A stretch of DNA of 64,000 nucleotides from Comamonadaceae bacterium (GTDB lineage Bacteria > Pseudomonadota > Gammaproteobacteria > Burkholderiales > Burkholderiaceae_C), in contig JAIYAR010000006.1 in assembly GCA_027488985.1 (NCBI GenBank), forward strand, positions 62,001 to 126,000, read 5' to 3'. This document shows, one piece after another, positions 19,560 through 28,860 of this stretch; within the stretch, counting starts at the first letter, position 1; every line of letters begins with the position of its first letter. A program made the position numbers and the translations under genes. A model generated the notes under the pieces. The model searched no databases and was not told the origin of the DNA. It saw only the letters and a program-made list of their open reading frames with translations.

Positions 19560-20348
19560 GTGTTGAAGCGCGTACTTGTCACCGGTGGTGCCCATCGTTT
19601 GGGTGCACTCCTCTGCGCCCGTTTTGCCGCGGCGGGGTGGGAGGTGTGGTGCCATTACCAACGCAGCGCTGAGGCGGCCGAAGCGCTGTGCGCAGGACTG
19701 CGCGCCCAAGGGCATGAGGCCCACGCTATCCATGCGGACCTGTCAAATGAAGGCAGCCGCCAGGCCGTGATTGCAGAAATTGCCGCCAAGTCCGGCCCGC
19801 TGCACTGCCTGGTGAACAACGCCTCCAGCTTTGAGCCCGACAGTGGCGACGCCATCGACACCGAAGGCGCGCGCCAGCAGCTGGAAGTCAACCTCATGGC
19901 CCCCTTGTCCCTCTCGCGCTGGATGGCTAACAGCCTGGGTGCGGACGCTACCCCGGGCGCGCACAGCATCATCCATGTGCTGGACCAGAAGGTGTTCAAC
20001 CTCAACCCCGACTATTTTTCCTACACCGTCAGCAAGCTGGCGCTGGAACGGGCAGTTGCATTGCAAGCCCAGGCGCTGGCCCCGGCCGTACGCGTGTGTG
20101 GTGTGGCCCCTGGCCTGATGTTTTTGAGCGGCCCGCAAACCCAGGACAACTTCGACAAGGCCGCGCGCGTCAACCTGTTGCGCGAACCCATAGACCCCGG
20201 CCAAGTCGCTGCAACCTGCCTGTTTTTGGCCGAGAACCCCTGCATCACTGGTAGCACCTTGTGTGTGGACAACGGCCAACATTTGGTCCCGTTGGCCCGC
20301 GATGTGATGTTTGCCGTGGAAACCCCTTCTGTGAAAGACACCCCATGA
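19560..20348 (+). CDS. SDR-family oxidoreductase, dihydromonapterin/dihydrofolate reductase-like (FolM type)
   Basis: Short-chain dehydrogenase of 262 residues with the NADP-binding TGGAHRLG near the start, NNASSF in the middle and the catalytic YTVSK. Position beside two dihydroneopterin aldolase genes points to pteridine reduction, as for FolM. The GTG at 19560 is chosen because AGGA lies seven bases upstream at 19549-19552; the adjacent TTG at 19563 is an alternative. The longer upstream frame has no similarity and overlaps the divergent methyltransferase promoter. The stop overlaps the first folB-like start by ATGA. Confidence 0.8.
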   Translation: MLKRVLVTGGAHRLGALLCARFAAAGWEVWCHYQRSAEAAEALCAGLRAQGHEAHAIHADLSNEGSRQAVIAEIAAKSGPLHCLVNNASSFEPDSGDAIDTEGARQQLEVNLMAPLSLSRWMANSLGADATPGAHSIIHVLDQKVFNLNPDYFSYTVSKLALERAVALQAQALAPAVRVCGVAPGLMFLSGPQTQDNFDKAARVNLLREPIDPGQVAATCLFLAENPCITGSTLCVDNGQHLVPLARDVMFAVETPSVKDTP

Positions 20349-20746
20349 GCCACGATCCCTTGGTGACCCTGGCACTGGAATGCCGTCGCCTTTTTTTGCG
20401 GGACCACGAAGTGCAAGTTCACATAGGCGCCCATGACTTTGAAAAAGGCGTGTCACAGCGCTTGATTTTCAATGTGGAATTGTTCGTGCCCTATGAGGGC
20501 AGCACGCCTGTTTCTGACAGTTTGGCCGAAGTGGTGGACTACGACTTTGTGCGCGAACTCATTGCCCGCCGCATTGCGCGTGGCCATGTCGAACTGCAGG
20601 AAACCCTGTGCGACGAACTGGTGCAACAACTGCTGGCCCACCCGCGGGTGCGCGCCGTACGCCTGTCTACCCAAAAACCTGACGTGTACCCCGACTGTGC
20701 GGGCGTGGGCGTCGAAGTCTTCCGCATGAAAGACGCCAATGCCTGA
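20345..20746 (+). CDS. folB: Dihydroneopterin aldolase family protein (FolB paralogue 1)
   Basis: A 133-residue FolB-fold protein. FolB cleaves or epimerises 7,8-dihydroneopterin on the way to folate. Seen here are the substrate-glutamate region IGAHDFEKGVSQRLIF, the second glutamate in VELQETLCDELV and the catalytic-lysine region RLSTQKPDVYPDCAGVGVEV. It overlaps the SDR gene by four bases and the second FolB gene by eight, so the three are translated together. Which paralogue is the folate aldolase is undecided. Confidence 0.8.
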   Translation: MSHDPLVTLALECRRLFLRDHEVQVHIGAHDFEKGVSQRLIFNVELFVPYEGSTPVSDSLAEVVDYDFVRELIARRIARGHVELQETLCDELVQQLLAHPRVRAVRLSTQKPDVYPDCAGVGVEVFRMKDANA

Positions 20747-21125
20747 TAACCACATGAAGGCCACTACCGGTCACCAAACCCTGACCCTCACGGGCCTGCG
20801 CTTTGACGCCAACCTCGGCATCCTGGAGTCGGAGAAAGTCGCACCCCAGCCCATCCAGGTGGACGCCGAGCTGAGCCTGGGCACACAGCCCCTGCTGCCG
20901 CATGACGACGACATCAACCACGTGCTGGACTACCGCAAGGTGCGCCAGATCATCATTAGCGAATGCACGGCCGAGCACGTGAACCTGCTGGAAACGCTGA
21001 TCGGCAAGCTGGCCCACCGGCTAATGCAGCTGCCCGGCGTGCTGGGCGTGCGCGTCAAGATCGCGAAACTGGAAATTTTTGAAGACTGTGAAGTTGCCAT
21101 CCGCATGGAAGCCGGGCAGTGGTAA
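20739..21125 (+). CDS. folB: Dihydroneopterin aldolase family protein (FolB paralogue 2)
   Basis: A 128-residue second FolB-fold protein that keeps the same three sites: FDANLGILESEKVAPQPIQV, VNLLETLIGKLA and VRVKIAKLEIFEDCEVAIRM. It starts inside the end of the first paralogue. The two are clearly different sequences, so this is not a recent duplication. They may form separate homo-octamers, a mixed complex, or divide aldolase and epimerase roles. Confidence 0.8.
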   Translation: MPDNHMKATTGHQTLTLTGLRFDANLGILESEKVAPQPIQVDAELSLGTQPLLPHDDDINHVLDYRKVRQIIISECTAEHVNLLETLIGKLAHRLMQLPGVLGVRVKIAKLEIFEDCEVAIRMEAGQW

Positions 21126-21164
21126 GCCACCCCGCCATAGCACCAACGCAACAAGGAGAGAAGC

Positions 21165-22124
21165 ATGAACGCTACATGGGTTGAAGAAGACACCACCACC
21201 GAAGCGGCAGACGCCGCTGCGAACCGCAACAAAGAACTCAAGATCGAGCGCGAAACCCACAAGCTGGAAAAGCGCCTGTGCCGCCAGATGGGCCAGGCCA
21301 TCATCGACTTCAACATGATTGAAGAAGGCGACCGCGTGATGGTCTGCATGTCCGGCGGCAAAGACAGCTACGGCATGCTCGATATCCTGCTCAAGATGCA
21401 GCAGCGCGCACCCATCAACTTCGAGATCGTGGCGGTCAACCTCGACCAGAAGCAACCCGGCTTCCCTGACCACATCCTGCCCGAGTACCTGGCCAAGCTG
21501 GGTGTGGAGTTCCACATCGAGACGCAGGACACCTACTCCATCGTCAAGCGCAACATCCCCGAAGGCAAGACCATGTGCAGCCTGTGCAGCCGTCTGCGCC
21601 GGGGCATCTTGTACAACGTGGCGCGCAAGCTCAAGTGCAACAAACTCGCGCTGGGCCACCACCGCGACGACATGTTGCAGACCTTCTTTCTGAACATGTT
21701 CTTTGGTGGCAAGCTCAAAGGCATGCCGCCCAAGCTCACCAGCGACAACGGTGAGTTTGTGGTCATCCGCCCGCTGGCCTATGTGGCAGAGAAAGACCTG
21801 ATCCGCTGGGCCGCACATCGCGAGTTCCCCATCATCCCTTGCTCTCTGTGCGGCAGCCAGACCAACCTGCAACGGGTGCAGATCGGCAACATGCTGCGCG
21901 ACTGGGAAAAGCAATACCCCGGCCGTGCGGAAACCATGTTCACTGCGCTGCAAAACGTGGTGCCGTCGCACCTGATGGACCACACCAAGCACGACTTCAA
22001 AAGCATCCGTCCCACCGGCATTGCTGACGAGAATGGCGACAAGGCCTTTGACGCCGAAGACCTGCCCGCCCCCACCCTGCCCAGCCTTTCCGGGCTGCCC
22101 GGTGTGCAAGTCGTAAACCTGTAA
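21165..22124 (+). CDS. ttcA: tRNA 2-thiocytidine(32) synthetase TtcA
   Basis: Thiolates cytidine 32 of certain tRNAs, using ATP and an iron-sulfur cluster. The 319-residue protein has the ATP-pyrophosphatase loop [12 protein letters not shown] and the two cysteine pairs that hold the cluster, [10 protein letters not shown] and [29 protein letters not shown] is also typical. The ATG follows AAGGAGAG. It lies downstream of the FolB pair in the same direction. Confidence 0.96.
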   Translation: MNATWVEEDTTTEAADAAANRNKELKIERETHKLEKRLCRQMGQAIIDFNMIEEGDRVMVCMSGGKDSYGMLDILLKMQQRAPINFEIVAVNLDQKQPGFPDHILPEYLAKLGVEFHIETQDTYSIVKRNIPEGKTMCSLCSRLRRGILYNVARKLKCNKLALGHHRDDMLQTFFLNMFFGGKLKGMPPKLTSDNGEFVVIRPLAYVAEKDLIRWAAHREFPIIPCSLCGSQTNLQRVQIGNMLRDWEKQYPGRAETMFTALQNVVPSHLMDHTKHDFKSIRPTGIADENGDKAFDAEDLPAPTLPSLSGLPGVQVVNL

Positions 22125-22159
22125 AGCACTGCCCTAGATTGACACCCGAGAAGCGCACC

Positions 22160-22762
22160 ATGCCTCACCTCTTTCACACGCTAGCACGATGGGCTGCTCT
22201 GGCAGCCTTGGTTGGCCTGACCGGCTGCTCCATGCCGCGCATGATCGACAGCGATGTGCAAAGTTTTGCCGGCGCGACGCTGCCGGCCAGCAATGCGGAA
22301 TTCCGGTTTGAACGCCTGCCCTCGCAGCAACAAAACCTGGGCTTACAGGACACGCTGGAGAGCATGGCGCAAGAAGCCTTGGAACGCGTGGGCCTGAACC
22401 GCAATGACACTTCAGGCCGCTATCTGGCGCAAGTCGGCTTGGGCGTAGACAACATCCGCAACCCGCACTACCGCCCGCCCCGCCCCCGCCTGGTGCGGGG
22501 AGCCGATGGCAAGTTGTACGAAGAATGGCCTGTGATGCCGGACATTGAAGTGCCCTGGTTCCGCCACCGCGTGCACCTGACCCTGCGCGACAGCAGCACC
22601 AGCCAAGTAGCCTATGAGACGACCGCCATCTTTGACGGCCCCTGGCGCGACACCCTGAACCTCGTACCGCCCATGCTGGAAGCCGCGCTCAAGGACTACC
22701 CCAACCCCGGCAACAGGCGTGTGGTGGTGGAGCTGCCCGCCCCCGGAAAAGAGAACCCCTGA
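22160..22762 (+). CDS. Outer-membrane-type lipoprotein, DUF4136-like
   Basis: The 200-residue product starts at the ATG at 22160. An earlier in-frame TTG at 22139 would spoil the signal. The signal ends in the lipobox LTGC near residue 26, so the mature protein is lipid-anchored. The remaining sequence resembles DUF4136 lipoproteins (FRFERLPSQQQ, RYLAQVGLGVDNI, VHLTLRDSSTSQVAYETTA). Function is unknown. The stop is directly followed by the ATG of the phosphatase gene. Confidence 0.75.
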   Translation: MPHLFHTLARWAALAALVGLTGCSMPRMIDSDVQSFAGATLPASNAEFRFERLPSQQQNLGLQDTLESMAQEALERVGLNRNDTSGRYLAQVGLGVDNIRNPHYRPPRPRLVRGADGKLYEEWPVMPDIEVPWFRHRVHLTLRDSSTSQVAYETTAIFDGPWRDTLNLVPPMLEAALKDYPNPGNRRVVVELPAPGKENP

Positions 22763-23413
22763 ATGCCCGTAACCCGCATCATCGCCGTGCGCCACGGCGA
22801 AACCGCCTGGAATGTAGACACCCGCATCCAAGGCCAACTCGACATTGGCTTGAACGAGCGCGGTCTCTGGCAAGCCGAGCGCGTGGGCAAGGCTTTGGCG
22901 GAGGAAGCGATAGACCGGATTTACAGCAGCGACCTGCAACGCGCCCACACCACCGCGCAGGCCATTGCGCGCCACACGGCCCGCCCGACAGCACGCGAAG
23001 TGCAATTGCACACCGGTCTGCGTGAGCGTGGTTTTGGTACCTTTGAGGGCGAAACTTGGGCTGACATTGCCGAGAAGTGGCCTGACGAGTCACGCAGATG
23101 GAAGCAGCGCGACCCCCACTTCGCCCCGCCGGGCGGAGAAACCCCGACCGAGCTGATGGCGCGTGTGCAGACCACGGTGGACGACATTGCCTCCCGACAT
23201 CCCGGCGAACACATCGTGCTGGTGGCCCACGGAGGTGTGATGGACATGCTCTACCGCTTAGCCACCCGGCAGGAGCTGCATGCTCCGCGCACTTGGCACT
23301 TGGGCAACGCGGCCATCAACCGGCTGCTGTGGACGCCGGATGGCCTGAGCCTGGTAGGTTGGGGCGATGCGCGCCATCTGGAAGACGACTTGCTGGACGA
23401 AACCACCGCCTGA
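22763..23413 (+). CDS. Histidine phosphatase family protein (phosphoglycerate-mutase-like)
   Basis: A 216-residue member of the histidine phosphatase superfamily. The phospho-accepting histidine is in IIAVRHGETAWN at the start, and the second active-site histidine is in VLVAHGGVMDML. GQLDIGLNERGLWQAERV and YSSDLQRAHTTAQAIA are also characteristic. It could be a broad-specificity phosphatase or a cobalamin-type phosphatase; sequence and context do not say. The start abuts the lipoprotein stop. Confidence 0.85.
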   Translation: MPVTRIIAVRHGETAWNVDTRIQGQLDIGLNERGLWQAERVGKALAEEAIDRIYSSDLQRAHTTAQAIARHTARPTAREVQLHTGLRERGFGTFEGETWADIAEKWPDESRRWKQRDPHFAPPGGETPTELMARVQTTVDDIASRHPGEHIVLVAHGGVMDMLYRLATRQELHAPRTWHLGNAAINRLLWTPDGLSLVGWGDARHLEDDLLDETTA

Positions 23414-23432
23414 GGCACTAACGGATTCCGCC

Positions 23433-23894
23433 ATGCTTCATTACGTGCTGCACGCCGGCTCAGTCCCTTGGCAAGACCAACTGCTGTATGCCGGCCTCAT
23501 CGTCGCGGTCATCGCTGCAGTGTTCATCGGTCTGTGGTGGCACAAGCGGGCAAGCCGCCCGCAACAAGGTGATTTTGCAGCATTGGTCCAACAAGGCAAT
23601 GTGGCCGAAGCACTGGAGGCCCAAGCACAAAGCCCACTGGCCGATGCGGCTGATGCCTGGCAGGAAACCCGGCACACCATGGAGAACGTCAAGACGGGCG
23701 TAGAGCGCTTCTTGGCGCTGATCTGGTCGCTGCTCTCCGGATTGCTCTTTTTGATCAGCGTATCTGCCGTTATCGGTTTTGCATGGGATTTCCCCGCAGT
23801 GGATTGGAGTCTGTTGGCCTTCTACGGAGTGCTCAGCGTTGTCGCCGGCTGGTTCACCCGGGTGCAGTGGCGCGATTTTCGTGGCCGGAAATAG
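23433..23894 (+). CDS. Small membrane protein of unknown function
   Basis: A 153-residue protein with three likely membrane helices (about residues 17-35, 92-112 and 120-138). They are separated by a soluble stretch of about 55 residues (RPQQGDFAALVQQGNVAEAL onward). I do not recognise a family. The ATG at 23433 is chosen; in-frame codons further upstream overlap the phosphatase gene. It lies 20 bases after that gene and 69 bases before the hydroxylase fusion. Confidence 0.6.
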   Translation: MLHYVLHAGSVPWQDQLLYAGLIVAVIAAVFIGLWWHKRASRPQQGDFAALVQQGNVAEALEAQAQSPLADAADAWQETRHTMENVKTGVERFLALIWSLLSGLLFLISVSAVIGFAWDFPAVDWSLLAFYGVLSVVAGWFTRVQWRDFRGRK

Positions 23895-23963
23895 ACGCGC
23901 CCCTCCAGCGCGGACTAGGGTTCCCCCGATCGGCACCAAGCGCTTGCTCGGCAAAAATGCGGC

Positions 23964-25700
23964 ATGAGCAAAATCATCGTTTTCGCCACCCCGGTTTTCT
24001 TTCTCCTTATCGCTTTGGAATTTGCGTGGAGCCGCCGCGCCTCGGCACGCGTGCCCGTCACACGTGCATTCCGGCTGAACGACGCCATCAACAGCATCAG
24101 CCTCGGCATCCTGAGCCAGGTGGCGGGCGTGCTGACCAAAGTGCTCACCGTGGGCATTTATGCCGCAGTGTTCAATGCAGTGGCTTTGTACCCCGACCTC
24201 GCTTTCTGGAGCACCTGGTACGGCGTGGTGCTGGCCTTGGTGTTTTACGATTTTTGCTACTACTGGCTGCACCGCGCCGGCCACGTGGTGGCCTTGTTCT
24301 GGGCGGCCCATGTGGTGCACCACCAAAGCCAGCACTACAACCTCTCGACCGCGCTGCGCCAGACCAGCAGCGGGGCATTTTTCGGCTGGGTGTTTTACCT
24401 GCCCATGGCAATAGCCGGGGTTCCACCACTGATTTTCGGCATCGTGGCGCTGATCGACCTGCTTTACCAGTTCTGGGTGCACACCGAGCAGGTGGGCAAA
24501 CTAGGCTGGTTTGACCGCGTGTTTTGCTCACCCAGCAACCACCGGGTGCACCATGCGGTGAACGACCCTTACATCGACAAAAACTATGGCGGCATCCTCA
24601 TGGTGTGGGACCGCATGTTCGGCACCTTCCGCGAAGAAGATGAGCCTTGCGTTTACGGCACCCGCGGCGCGCTCAACAGCTGGGACCCGGTATGGGCGAA
24701 TGCCGAGGTGTACTGGGGTCTGGCCAAAGACAGCTGGGCTACCCGCCGCTGGATCGACAAGCTGAGGGTCTGGTTCATGCCGCCGGGCTGGCAACCGGCA
24801 GACTTGGCCGCTGCACACCCCAAGCCCCCATTCCGCCTCGAGCAGGTGCAGACCTTCAACCCGCCCTTGACCACCGCCCAACAGTGGTTTGCCGGCTTGC
24901 AGTTTTTGGGCTTGCTGGGTGCTGTGGCTGCATTTTTGTGGATCGCAGACAGCCTGAGCTTTACCGATGCTGCGCTCTATGCGACTGGTTTGTTTGCCTC
25001 GGTATGGGCAGTGGGCCGCTTCATGCAACATGGCCTCGCCATGCTGGAGGTGCTGGCAGTAGAAGCTGCCGTTTGGGCAAGTCTGAGCGCAGTAGATCTG
25101 CTGCCCGGCCACCTGCTCGCCAAGCCGCTGGTCATGACACTTGCTATTATTTTCGTAGCGACTCGCGCATATTCCATGAGCGCCAATGGCCAAAAACACT
25201 CACAATCTACCGCACTGCTACTGGCTTCGTTGGTGTTTTCATTGGCGGGTGATGTGTTCTTGATGCTGCCGGGCGACTACTTTATCCCTGGGCTGGCAGC
25301 GTTTCTGGTAGCACACGCCTTCTACATCGCTCTGTTCCGGCAGGATGCACCCTGGTTTGCCAACCGCCGCGCATTGCAAGCGGTGCTCGCCTTCGGCGCC
25401 GGGGTCTATGCCTTGCTGTGGAGCCACTTGCCCGACGTGGGCCTGCAAATCGCCGTAGCGGCATACATCACAGTGATATGCCTGATGACGTCCCAAGCCT
25501 TGGGACGGGTCAGCACATTGGGCGATACCGCCGCGGGGCGCGTGGCATTGGGTGCCTGCATCTTCATGGCGAGTGACGCGTTGATCGCAGTCAACAAGTT
25601 CCTGATGCCAGTGCCGCTGGCCTCATTCTGGATTTTGGTGACTTACTTTGCGGCGCAGTTGCTGATCGTGCACAGCAGTGTTGAGGCGATAAAAAAATGA
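23964..25700 (+). CDS. Fusion of sterol-desaturase/AGMO-like hydroxylase with YhhN/TMEM86 lysoplasmalogenase domain
   Basis: A 578-residue polytopic membrane protein. Residues 85-220 hold the di-iron histidine clusters of the fatty acid hydroxylase superfamily: WLHRAGH (H103, H107), HVVHH (116-120), WVH (173) and NHRVHH (192-197). Helices near 315-375 follow. From about residue 385 (AKPLVMTLAI) to the end it matches the YhhN/TMEM86 family (SLVFSLAGDVFLMLPGDYF, FLVAHAFYIALF), whose animal members hydrolyse lysoplasmalogen. Both parts point to ether-lipid cleavage. Residues about 393-410, in a loop of the second domain, are encoded by a copy of the dispersed repeat. Enzyme activities are inferred. 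Confidence 0.8.
   Translation: MSKIIVFATPVFFLLIALEFAWSRRASARVPVTRAFRLNDAINSISLGILSQVAGVLTKVLTVGIYAAVFNAVALYPDLAFWSTWYGVVLALVFYDFCYYWLHRAGHVVALFWAAHVVHHQSQHYNLSTALRQTSSGAFFGWVFYLPMAIAGVPPLIFGIVALIDLLYQFWVHTEQVGKLGWFDRVFCSPSNHRVHHAVNDPYIDKNYGGILMVWDRMFGTFREEDEPCVYGTRGALNSWDPVWANAEVYWGLAKDSWATRRWIDKLRVWFMPPGWQPADLAAAHPKPPFRLEQVQTFNPPLTTAQQWFAGLQFLGLLGAVAAFLWIADSLSFTDAALYATGLFASVWAVGRFMQHGLAMLEVLAVEAAVWASLSAVDLLPGHLLAKPLVMTLAIIFVATRAYSMSANGQKHSQSTALLLASLVFSLAGDVFLMLPGDYFIPGLAAFLVAHAFYIALFRQDAPWFANRRALQAVLAFGAGVYALLWSHLPDVGLQIAVAAYITVICLMTSQALGRVSTLGDTAAGRVALGACIFMASDALIAVNKFLMPVPLASFWILVTYFAAQLLIVHSSVEAIKK
25142..25191 (-). repeat. Dispersed 50-bp repeat, copy 2 (inside hydroxylase/YhhN fusion)
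   Basis: On the minus strand this reads GGCCATTGGCGCTCATGG, then the core TATGCGCGAGTCGCTA and the right end TAGCA. The host gene reads it antisense, giving LAIIFVATRAYSMSANG. It lies in the loop between the first helix of the YhhN part and the conserved SLAGD helix. Confidence 0.8.
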
Positions 25701-25714
25701 GTGCCAATGGGAAC

Positions 25715-27595
25715 TCAGGGTTTTTTGACTTGACTCAAAAACCGTCCATAGACGTGGCGTGATCCCTCTTCCGTCAAGTATCGCGTTGTTCTATAGATGA
25801 TGTGACCATCAAGCGTAAGCTTGCAAGTGCTTGAATCGCACAAGGTCTCATGAGCGTCAAATATGGAGATGTCCCGCTGTCGAAGCATCTCCATTACTTT
25901 CACTCTGTCGTCGGTATAGGTAGCACTGAGCTCACTCACCGGCAACTCGCATGCCTTCTCAATCTGGGGACGAAGGGGCGGCATCCCCACACACAAAATG
26001 GGTGCAAACGGTAGCGATGGCGGCTCCAGCACATACAGCACTTTCCGTCGCCCGTTATTGACAAAGTAATCGAGGGTGGGTTCCAAGCGCTCAGCGATAT
26101 CCGGTTGCATTTCATGTGGCAACCTGAAAGCAAAAACAACTTGAGGTCCATTCACGTCTGCACCAACATCCTGCAGGAGGGAGTTGAGGCGCAGCCCAAC
26201 ATCATCCTCATAAGAATTCAACTGTGATGCCTCCAAAAGCAGCGGAGCCACTCCGGGCCATCCCACCATCGCCAGATTTTTCCCGGCTTCGGCATAGGCC
26301 TGAGCCATGCCTGGAAAGGCGTTGTGTCCCATGCTGTCACCCAGCAAAATCACATCGATCGGCCGCTGCTCATCTTGAATTCTGCAGAACTTCGGCTTGT
26401 ACTTTTCGAACCGTACCAGACACCCCTCAGAAGACTCTGCAGGTACGCCACCTATGTTTTCGATCACCATCCGCTCGCGAAAATCCAAACCATGGCGCAC
26501 AAAAATATTCCATCCCACAAAGCCGGTCAGGGCCATGCAAATCATCAGCCCCGCCGCGCCCGCCCTCAGCGGCAATCGCTTTGCCGGCTCTTCAATCAAT
26601 TGAAATGTCAAGGCAGCAAGAAGAATGCTTACCGGAACAACGGCCCATGGGCTCCAAGGAAACATGACTTCCCAGCCCAAAGTACGGACAAAGTACAAAA
26701 GTGGCCAATGCCACAGATAGATAGAAAAACTCCACTTGCCCAAATGGACCAATAGCGGTGACGACAATACATTGTGATTTACCCATGTATGCGGTCCGGC
26801 TGCGATGACCGCCATCGCACCAAGGACCGGGATAAAGGCCGCCCATCCGGGGTAGAGAAGGTCATGACTGAAAAATACGGCGGCTGAACCGATCATCGCC
26901 AACCCGACAGTTGCACACAGCCCCTTATTGAATCGGCCCGATACCGGAGGCAAAGCGACCAACAACGCACCTGCACACAATTCCCAGGCTCTGGTCGGCA
27001 AAAAATAGAACACGTACTGTGGGTAGCCCCAAGAAAGAATTGCTGACAGTAACAATGACAGGGCACCCACACCGGATATGACCGCAAGTAGTCGCTTTTT
27101 GTCGCCCCCTCCAACTGTCGAGCCCAATCGCCACGCCGTCCACAGAACCAAAGGCCACACGAAATAGAACTGCTCTTCGATGGCTAAAGACCAAAGATGA
27201 AGAAGTGGCTTTTCAACTGATTTGAGATCGAAGTAGCCACCTTCAAACTGATACACGATGTTGGAGACAAAACCGGCACTGGCAGCCACATGTTTGCCCA
27301 GCATCATGAACTCATGGGCGAACAAACTATTCCAGCCGACTGCCAGCGTACTCACCAGTACCAAGAGAACAGCAGGGAATATTCTCCGCACCCTTCGAGC
27401 GTAAAAATCTACAAAGGAGAAAGATTGAGCCTCCAAGGCAGCAGAAATCAAGCGGGTTATCAGATACCCGGAAATGACAAAAAAAACATCTACTCCTACA
27501 AAGCCGCCCGGCATCACCGAGTTACTGACGTGGTAGGTCAGGATCAGGAGAATGGAAACAGCTCTCAGGCCATCTATATCAGCGCGATAAATCAT
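25715..27595 (-). CDS. Membrane O-acyltransferase with SGNH domain (OafB/OatA-like)
   Basis: A 626-residue cell-surface sugar acetyltransferase type. The amino part (to about 370) has ten or so membrane helices of the acyltransferase-3 family, with DGLRAVSILLILTYHVSN, GGFVGVDVFFVISGYLIT and LLHLWSLAIEEQFYFVWP. The carboxy part is an SGNH hydrolase-like domain with the serine in VILLGDSMGHNAF. The usual final D-x-x-H block is unclear (YRTTRYLTEEGSRHVYG). It probably acetylates O-antigen or another glycan. By eye the gene is nearer half GC, clearly lower than its neighbours, which suggests transfer. Confidence 0.85.
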   Translation of the reverse strand: MIYRADIDGLRAVSILLILTYHVSNSVMPGGFVGVDVFFVISGYLITRLISAALEAQSFSFVDFYARRVRRIFPAVLLVLVSTLAVGWNSLFAHEFMMLGKHVAASAGFVSNIVYQFEGGYFDLKSVEKPLLHLWSLAIEEQFYFVWPLVLWTAWRLGSTVGGGDKKRLLAVISGVGALSLLLSAILSWGYPQYVFYFLPTRAWELCAGALLVALPPVSGRFNKGLCATVGLAMIGSAAVFFSHDLLYPGWAAFIPVLGAMAVIAAGPHTWVNHNVLSSPLLVHLGKWSFSIYLWHWPLLYFVRTLGWEVMFPWSPWAVVPVSILLAALTFQLIEEPAKRLPLRAGAAGLMICMALTGFVGWNIFVRHGLDFRERMVIENIGGVPAESSEGCLVRFEKYKPKFCRIQDEQRPIDVILLGDSMGHNAFPGMAQAYAEAGKNLAMVGWPGVAPLLLEASQLNSYEDDVGLRLNSLLQDVGADVNGPQVVFAFRLPHEMQPDIAERLEPTLDYFVNNGRRKVLYVLEPPSLPFAPILCVGMPPLRPQIEKACELPVSELSATYTDDRVKVMEMLRQRDISIFDAHETLCDSSTCKLTLDGHIIYRTTRYLTEEGSRHVYGRFLSQVKKP

Positions 27596-27612
27596 CTAAA
27601 CCAACACAAAAA

Positions 27613-28680
27613 CTAGTCGCCCAACAAATCCACCGCAGGCCCCGCAGGCGCGGTGACCCCCAGATGCCGGTAAGCGGCCAGGGTTGCAATGCGACCGCGC
27701 GGAGTACGCTGCAAGTAACCCTGCTGGATCAGGTAGGGCTCGATCACGTCTTCAATGGTTTCGCGCTCTTCGCCGATGCTGGCAGCTATGTTGTCCAGCC
27801 CCACGGGGCCGCCGTCGAAGCGGTGAATCACCGCCTCCAACAGCTTGCGGTCCATCAGGTCAAAGCCTTGCGGGTCCACATCCAGCATGGCCAGCGCGCG
27901 GTTGGCTATATCCAGCGTGATCTTGCCGTTGCCCTTCACCTCGGCGTAGTCGCGCACGCGGCGCAGCAGGCGGTTGGCGATGCGCGGTGTGCCGCGCGAG
28001 CGGCGGGCGATCTCGAAACCGCCATCCTCGTCCATGGGCACACCCAAGAGGCCCGCACTGCGTTTGACGATGCGTGCCAGCTCTTCATTCGTGTAAAACT
28101 CCAGCCGCGCCACGATGCCGAAGCGGTCGCGCAGCGGGTTGGTCAGCATGCCGGCACGGGTGGTGGCGCCCACCAGCGTGAAGGGCTGCAAATCGAGCTT
28201 GATGGAGCGGGCGGCCGGACCTCCGCCGATCATGATGTCGATCTTGTAGTCCTCCAGCGCGGGGTACAAGATTTCTTCGACCACCGCAGACAGGCGGTGG
28301 ATTTCATCGATAAAAAGAACGTCGTTCTTTTCCAGGTTGGTCAATAGCGCGGCCAAGTCCTTGGGCTTCTCCAGCACCGGGCCGGAGGTCTGGCGCAAAT
28401 TCACACCCAGCTCGTGGGCAATGATGTGGGAGAGCGTCGTTTTGCCCAGGCCGGGCGGGCCGAACAGCAGCACGTGGTCCAGCGCCTCGTCCCGCTTTTT
28501 GGCGGCTCCGATAAAAATTTCCAGCTGTTCGCGTACCTTGGCCTGGCCCACATACTCGTCGAGCAACTTGGGGCGCAGGGCGCGTTCGATGGCCTCTTCG
28601 CTGTTGGACACGGGCGCGGCCGACACCACGCGGGGTGCGGGCGGCGGGGGAACAGCAAAATCGTCGGTCTGAATGCTCAC
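27613..28680 (-). CDS. ruvB: Holliday junction branch migration helicase RuvB
   Basis: Hexameric AAA+ motor that drives branch migration with RuvA. The 355 residues include Walker [14 protein letters not shown], Walker [11 protein letters not shown], the [12 protein letters not shown] start region and a carboxy winged-helix with [19 protein letters not shown]. Length is normal. It is not next to ruvA: an alpha carbonic anhydrase gene and a DUF1161 gene lie between. ruvC is not in the window. Confidence 0.97.
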   Translation of the reverse strand: MSIQTDDFAVPPPPAPRVVSAAPVSNSEEAIERALRPKLLDEYVGQAKVREQLEIFIGAAKKRDEALDHVLLFGPPGLGKTTLSHIIAHELGVNLRQTSGPVLEKPKDLAALLTNLEKNDVLFIDEIHRLSAVVEEILYPALEDYKIDIMIGGGPAARSIKLDLQPFTLVGATTRAGMLTNPLRDRFGIVARLEFYTNEELARIVKRSAGLLGVPMDEDGGFEIARRSRGTPRIANRLLRRVRDYAEVKGNGKITLDIANRALAMLDVDPQGFDLMDRKLLEAVIHRFDGGPVGLDNIAASIGEERETIEDVIEPYLIQQGYLQRTPRGRIATLAAYRHLGVTAPAGPAVDLLGD

Positions 28681-28860
28681 AGCAGCGGCCTATCCAAGCA
28701 GAAAAAACAAGAAACTCCAGCGGGGTGCCCACTATAGCGTGCAGCTTGCTGCGCTCAAGAGAAGGCGGCACACTGCCGATAAGCACCTTATCCCTTTCTG
28801 GCGTGCCCCGTAGCCTGCCGGACATTCGCATCTGTGTTTGCTTGAAAGGCAGCGCCCGCC

